Shown piece by piece: positions 37,923-42,438 of a stretch of DNA of 42,438 bases. The stretch spans positions 1 through 42,438 of the IMG/VR virus record IMGVR_UViG_3300006916_000096; one strand, given 5' to 3'. This DNA is from a virus. Positions within the stretch are counted from its first letter, which is position 1. Every line of letters starts with the position of its first letter. Below the pieces are notes generated by a model. It was not told where the DNA came from and ran no database searches. It saw nothing but the letters and a program-made list of their open reading frames with translations. The position numbers and the translations under genes were made by a program.

Positions 37923-39917
37923 ATGGCTATTGATTACGAACAGTCTTCATCTGCAAACTTAGTAGGTGATCCAGCAGAAGGTGGTGTATTTAGTTCAGGT
38001 AATAAAGCAGAAGTGTCATCAGCTACCTCTGCATCAGCTACAGCTACTAATGCTGCAACCACTGCAACTAACAAAGCTACGGAAGCTGAAGGGTATGCGA
38101 CTACAGCGTCGGGGCACGCAAGCACTGCAAGCAATGCAGCTGGCACTGCTAGCTCTGCACTGTCAGATATACAAACAATTCAAGGTCAAATAAACACTGC
38201 ATTAAGCGATGCTCAAGCAGCTCAAGCAGCCGCTGAAGCGGCTCTAGATACTTTTGATGATTCTTACTTAGGACCTAAAAGCTTTAACCCTACAGCTAAT
38301 AATGACGGTGATGCTTTAACTGAAGGTAATCTTTATTATAACACTATAAGTAAAAACCTTATGGTTTATGATGGTACTGCTTGGCAAACAGCTGCTCAGT
38401 CTACAACATCAGTGTTCCTTAAATCAAATAACTTTTCAGATATATTAGATGCAGCAGCTGCACGTACTAACCTTGGGTTAGGCACAATGGCTGAAGAAAC
38501 AGCTACAGACTATGCAGCGTTAGCTGGTGCTACATTTACAGGTACTGTAGAAAGCCCAGAGTTTTCTGGAGCACTTGATGGTAATGTTGTGTTTACTGCT
38601 AAAGCAGGTGAAGCATTATCTAAAGGTGATGTTGTTTATGTATCTGGTATAAGTGGGCAAACCCCTGTAGTAAGTAAAGCTGATGCTAACTCTACAGGCA
38701 AGCACCCAGCTTTTGGTGTGGCTGACAGCTCAGTATCTAACAATCAAAACTTAAAAGTAATTAGTCAAGGTCAATTAAAACACATTGATACTAGTGCATT
38801 TAACCTTGGGGATACCTTATACTTATCAACTACACCTGGTGAGTTAACGAATGTACCACCTGCTGGTGAAGGTTCTGTTATACAAAATTTAGGTAAAGTT
38901 GAAAGAGAGCATGCTAGCTCTGGTGCTATTTTAATATCTGGAGCAGGTAGATCTGCAGCAACTCCAAACCTTAATGATGGTAATATATTTATTGGTGATA
39001 GCAATAACAAAGCAGTTACTGCGTCACTATCAAGCAAAGTTGCTGAAGCACTTGCAGGACAACAAGTCCCAGGTACTGGTACATTTACTGGAGACCTATC
39101 AGCAGCTGGTATAAATCTTTCAGATTCAGATCCACGTATTACTTTGACAGACTCCGATACAAATCTTATTGGTGAAATTTATCAAGATGATTCAACCTTA
39201 ATAACTAAATCTGCGAGCAGCTCTAGCTCTGCTTATGGTGGATTTAAATTCAATGCGGTTAATCTTGATGGGTTAAGTAAAACAAGACTTCAGATTCTGA
39301 CTTCTGGTAATGTAACGTTTGGTGATTTAAATGGAACACCAAAGTTTGTTTGGGATGCAAACAATTCAAGAGTAGGTATAGGTTCTTTATTTCCCTCAGA
39401 GGCCTTAGATGTTACTGGTAATATTAAAGCATCTGGTGAATTTATTGGTAACCTATCAAATGCAACTCAACAAGACATTACACAGCTAGGTACTATTGGG
39501 TCTCTTGTAGCTACTACAGCAGATATTAATGGTGGTACAATTAATCAAACTACTATTGATGAATCAGATATTACAGTAGGTTCTGGTAAAACATTAGATG
39601 TATCTTCGGGCACACTAACGCTTGCTGACAATCAAATAAACCCTAGTAAATTAAGTGACGGGGTAATAAGCGGTGGTACTCAAATTAATACCACAGAAAC
39701 AATACAAACAACTAGTTCAGTAACTGCTAATCAAATATCAGTAGGTAGCCACTACTCTTTCCCGCAAACAGACGGGACAGCAGACCAAGTACTGGGAACA
39801 GATGGTAACGGTAATGTTTCTTTTATAGACCCACCTGCTCAAGTTGCATTCTTACAAATGGCTACCGTTATTACTAACACAAACAATAGATACGTGACTC
39901 AACACGCATTTACGTAA
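37923..39917 (+). CDS. Tail fibre protein, 664 aa
   Basis: Residues about 30-110 are an Ala/Thr/Ser-rich repeat that should form a trimeric coiled coil. A domain with AKAGEALSKGDVVYVSG, seen in many tail fibres, is near 220-260. A segment ending RVGIGSLFPSEALDVTGNIK, near residue 485, matches the beta-prism-like repeats of fibres and spikes. The C-terminal part is Thr/Asn-rich beta helix-like and ends TQHAFT with no S74 chaperone domain. AAGGAGA lies 7 nt before the ATG. The next fibre gene begins 11 bp later. It probably forms the shaft to which the second fibre protein attaches. Confidence 0.8.
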   Translation: MAIDYEQSSSANLVGDPAEGGVFSSGNKAEVSSATSASATATNAATTATNKATEAEGYATTASGHASTASNAAGTASSALSDIQTIQGQINTALSDAQAAQAAAEAALDTFDDSYLGPKSFNPTANNDGDALTEGNLYYNTISKNLMVYDGTAWQTAAQSTTSVFLKSNNFSDILDAAAARTNLGLGTMAEETATDYAALAGATFTGTVESPEFSGALDGNVVFTAKAGEALSKGDVVYVSGISGQTPVVSKADANSTGKHPAFGVADSSVSNNQNLKVISQGQLKHIDTSAFNLGDTLYLSTTPGELTNVPPAGEGSVIQNLGKVEREHASSGAILISGAGRSAATPNLNDGNIFIGDSNNKAVTASLSSKVAEALAGQQVPGTGTFTGDLSAAGINLSDSDPRITLTDSDTNLIGEIYQDDSTLITKSASSSSSAYGGFKFNAVNLDGLSKTRLQILTSGNVTFGDLNGTPKFVWDANNSRVGIGSLFPSEALDVTGNIKASGEFIGNLSNATQQDITQLGTIGSLVATTADINGGTINQTTIDESDITVGSGKTLDVSSGTLTLADNQINPSKLSDGVISGGTQINTTETIQTTSSVTANQISVGSHYSFPQTDGTADQVLGTDGNGNVSFIDPPAQVAFLQMATVITNTNNRYVTQHAFT

Positions 39918-39928
39918 AGGATTAAATT

Positions 39929-42438
39929 ATGACAGTAGAAACTGAAGTAGCCGCTTTAACCACAGCGGTAGACAAATTAACAACTTCTGTGGACGTATCA
40001 AAAAGTACATTAGATGCTAAGGTTGCAACTGCAGCTTCTTCTATTACATCTGCGGAAGCTCATAAAAATAGTACAAACACTTTAAAAACTGAAACAGGAG
40101 CATTAAAAGACTTAGCAGTTTCTGCAGCTTCTTCTGCTTCTACAGATGCAGCTAATGCTTATCAAGACCTAGCGGCTATCGCTGAGTCAAAGTCAGTTAC
40201 TGCCGCAGACGTATTTGTCTATGACACTAGCAAAGACTCTGACGGTGGTGCATGGCGTAACCGTACTCAGGGTAAATCTTGGTACAACGAAGCTTTTGAC
40301 AGTAACCGAGGTTCAGCTAAAAAGTTCCCTGCGGTTGCTGTAATAACGGTATCAGATACCGAAATGTTTATTTATGACGCTGATGACCCTTCTATGCCTG
40401 TATGGATGCGTTTTGGTATAGGGGGAAGTAATGCATCTCAAACGATGCTAAACAGAGCTGATAATGGCGTTAATGCTGTGACTGCTCTTAATGGTGCAAT
40501 ATATTTAGGGTGTGACTTAGACAACAACGCATCGGGAGGAGCAAGGATAATAGATTTTATAAAAGACACTTGTGTAAGTTATTCTACTGGTCTTTCATAC
40601 CACACCTCAGGAACTTTTAACGGCAATATAAGAAACCGTAATTCAACTTTAGGGTTTGATCAAGTTGGATTAGGCGTTATTGTAAATTCAATAGTAAACG
40701 ACATAGCTGTAACAGTCCTCCCCAACGCACCTATAGACCTTGACACTGGATTACCTGTGCCAACCATAGCGGTTGCTACTGATGGTGGTGTGAGTGTTAT
40801 TAAGGATGATGGGAGTGTTGTTTCAAAAAGCTCTAACCTGTCTAACTACAATCACACCATTACTGATCACATCACATTTGACGGCGAGGATATTCTTTTT
40901 AGTGTTTGGAATAACTCATCGCTTCACACCGTTGCCCGTTGGGATTACGAGCTAACCGCACTAAAAGGTCAGTACACGACCTACGAGTCAATTCCAAGCA
41001 ATACCTATAACAGCCTTAAACTGCCTTTTGATACGACATCAAATTCCAACGGCATGGCGGGTAAAGCAGTCGTTAAGACTGATGATGGTGTTGCGCTTGC
41101 ATTCGATGGATATGTTGTAAACGCTATTTCTGATGGCAATCCGCAAAAAGATCTGATCAATATTGTCGATAACCATTACAACACCGGTTGGATGCTCCCT
41201 GAGACAAAGCTTGCGACTTTAATGGACACGGCTACAGGGACTATCGCTGGTACTGAATACGTCACAAACGGCGATTTCGCTACAGCAAGCGACTGGACCA
41301 TATCCCCTCAGCAGACTGGTGCGGGTATTAGCAACGGTCAATTAGAAATAATTAGCGACGGCACGAATGTAAATGCCGTGCAAACGCTGAGTGGGTTAAC
41401 GGTTGGGGGGAGCTACACATTAACGTTTGACTACATATCTCGCGCCGATCCATCTGCGGTGGGCATTGCCTATCTTCAGTACAGCAGCAGAAACATTTAC
41501 CGAACGGGCGCCTTGTCTCTAGCGGCGGCAGGAACATATAGCTTTAGCTTTATTGCTCACGTCACTACAGGGTCTCTGCTGATAGGGACTTACGCTAATA
41601 CAGGTCAGGGATTCACGATTGATAACGTCTCTGTGAAGCGATCGGTAGCAGACCGTTCAGCTAATGATAAGGCACTGCAAATAACCGGCGACATCACTAA
41701 AGATGTTGTGGCAACTGGTGCAGAGCTTGTGGGTTATGCGTACACCGCTGACTCTAGTAAGTTACAAATGCCAAATGTTGCTGATATAGGCGCACCAGAA
41801 TCCGATTACTGTTGGATGTGGTGGCAAAAAGGCGTCGATTTCTTATTTGGAACCTCACAGGTTACTCAGTGGCAAACTGGCGTTGGTTATAACCCGACAA
41901 CAGCAGGGTACTACTTTAGTTGTGGTGGTTCTGTTGGTAATAAACAGTTAAAACTAAATCATGTTTCTACGGCACTAGCCCAAAACACTGTAACATTAGG
42001 CACATCTGGTTTAGATAACAGAATAGACACTGATAACTTTAACCACTTCTGCGTTGTAAAAAGAGGTGCGGATTTATACACCTACATAAACGGTAAGCTA
42101 GATTATTCTAACCAAGGAAACTCCTTTGTAGATGACATAGAAACTACACAGGGCGATAAGTTTACTTTACAGGATTCGGGTGGATATTCTGCCAGAGTGT
42201 CGTTATTCCGCATCTCAGCCACAGCTCCAACCGCAGAGCAAATCGCTAAAATCTATCGTGACGAGAAACCTCTGTTCCAAGAGGGAGCTAAGTGCACCAT
42301 TTACGGTGATGAGAAGGATGTCCGTGCTCTCGCATTTGATGAAGACACTAAACTTCTCCATGTCGGAACTACAGGCTCTGACGACAGGGGGCGATCTGAC
42401 TTTCAAGGATTTCAGCGTGTAAACAACACTACCTATGG
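39929..42438 (+). CDS. Tail fibre / receptor-binding protein, 3' end cut
   Basis: The frame is open from the ATG at 39929 to the right edge (836 codons), so it is incomplete. AAAGGA lies 6 nt before the ATG. Domains in order: an Ala/Ser-rich coiled coil (1-90); a segment VFVYDTSKDSDGGAWRNRTQ followed by KSWYNE, which recurs in phage fibres; a region about 110-420 with beta-propeller-like repeats; a carbohydrate-binding-like jelly roll (about 448-575, YVTNGDFATASDWTI to FTIDNVSVK); and a LamG-like lectin domain (about 595-790) with CWMWWQKG and NFNHFCVVKRGADLYTYING. The C-terminal half looks richer in G and C than the rest. It probably binds a surface polysaccharide of the host. Confidence 0.82.
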   Translation, partial: MTVETEVAALTTAVDKLTTSVDVSKSTLDAKVATAASSITSAEAHKNSTNTLKTETGALKDLAVSAASSASTDAANAYQDLAAIAESKSVTAADVFVYDTSKDSDGGAWRNRTQGKSWYNEAFDSNRGSAKKFPAVAVITVSDTEMFIYDADDPSMPVWMRFGIGGSNASQTMLNRADNGVNAVTALNGAIYLGCDLDNNASGGARIIDFIKDTCVSYSTGLSYHTSGTFNGNIRNRNSTLGFDQVGLGVIVNSIVNDIAVTVLPNAPIDLDTGLPVPTIAVATDGGVSVIKDDGSVVSKSSNLSNYNHTITDHITFDGEDILFSVWNNSSLHTVARWDYELTALKGQYTTYESIPSNTYNSLKLPFDTTSNSNGMAGKAVVKTDDGVALAFDGYVVNAISDGNPQKDLINIVDNHYNTGWMLPETKLATLMDTATGTIAGTEYVTNGDFATASDWTISPQQTGAGISNGQLEIISDGTNVNAVQTLSGLTVGGSYTLTFDYISRADPSAVGIAYLQYSSRNIYRTGALSLAAAGTYSFSFIAHVTTGSLLIGTYANTGQGFTIDNVSVKRSVADRSANDKALQITGDITKDVVATGAELVGYAYTADSSKLQMPNVADIGAPESDYCWMWWQKGVDFLFGTSQVTQWQTGVGYNPTTAGYYFSCGGSVGNKQLKLNHVSTALAQNTVTLGTSGLDNRIDTDNFNHFCVVKRGADLYTYINGKLDYSNQGNSFVDDIETTQGDKFTLQDSGGYSARVSLFRISATAPTAEQIAKIYRDEKPLFQEGAKCTIYGDEKDVRALAFDEDTKLLHVGTTGSDDRGRSDFQGFQRVNNTTY

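Noticed and set aside
1-42438. tRNA genes, CRISPR arrays and lysogeny genes
   Set aside because: I saw no cloverleaf with a T-loop consensus, no regularly spaced repeats, and no integrase or repressor pattern; reading by eye could miss a divergent tRNA.

Overview
The window is part of a tailed double-stranded DNA phage genome, most likely a virulent podovirus with a T7-supergroup replication and transcription module. Support comes from a single-subunit T7-type RNA polymerase, a primase-helicase with zinc finger, TOPRIM and helicase domains, a family A DNA polymerase with a 3'-5' exonuclease, a T7 gp6-like exonuclease, and three adjacent internal virion protein genes. No integrase, repressor or tRNA gene was seen. 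The host is unknown. The class II (B12-dependent) ribonucleotide reductase, the AT-rich composition and the DUF5309-type capsid suggest a marine proteobacterial host, which is inference. Both window ends cut through genes, so this is a piece of a larger or circularly opened genome.

Layout. (1) Positions 2-9740, plus strand: three large internal virion or ejection proteins. The 1517-residue one carries an N-terminal T4-lysozyme-like domain followed by a staphylococcal-nuclease-like domain. (2) Positions 9765-9826: back-to-back terminators closing the two converging transcription units. (3) Positions 9825-29401, minus strand, reading leftward: a small membrane protein, a gp2.5-like ssDNA-binding protein, two micro-genes with duplicated leaders, a tightly overlapped amidoligase cassette (two carboxylate-amine ligases, ATP-grasp, class II glutamine amidotransferase, GGCT/AIG2 and two unknowns), a second ssDNA-binding protein, small genes, an Endo VII-like HNH nuclease, ribonucleotide reductase, DNA polymerase split by an in-frame TAG, exonuclease, GIY-YIG-like nuclease, primase-helicase, RNA polymerase and a MazG-like gene. 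(4) Positions 29402-29952: a gene-free control region of about 550 bp with T7-like promoter candidates, hairpins and CCTAAAG repeats. (5) Positions 29953-42438, plus strand: terminase large subunit, portal, two small proteins, scaffold, major capsid protein, a small protein, tail adaptor and two tail fibre proteins, the last running off the window. This module probably joins region (1) outside the window.

How it works together. The minus module makes nucleotides (RNR, MazG), replicates DNA, transcribes late genes and makes an amide-bond-forming pathway of the phiEco32 type described by Iyer and colleagues. The plus modules build and package the virion. The RNA polymerase gene lies far from the control region, close to the structural genes, as in phiKMV-like phages rather than T7. 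The most notable items are the lysozyme plus nuclease virion protein, the amidoligase cassette with two unrecognised partners, a T7-like promoter set inside an RBS-sequestering hairpin, and the amber codon in the DNA polymerase.
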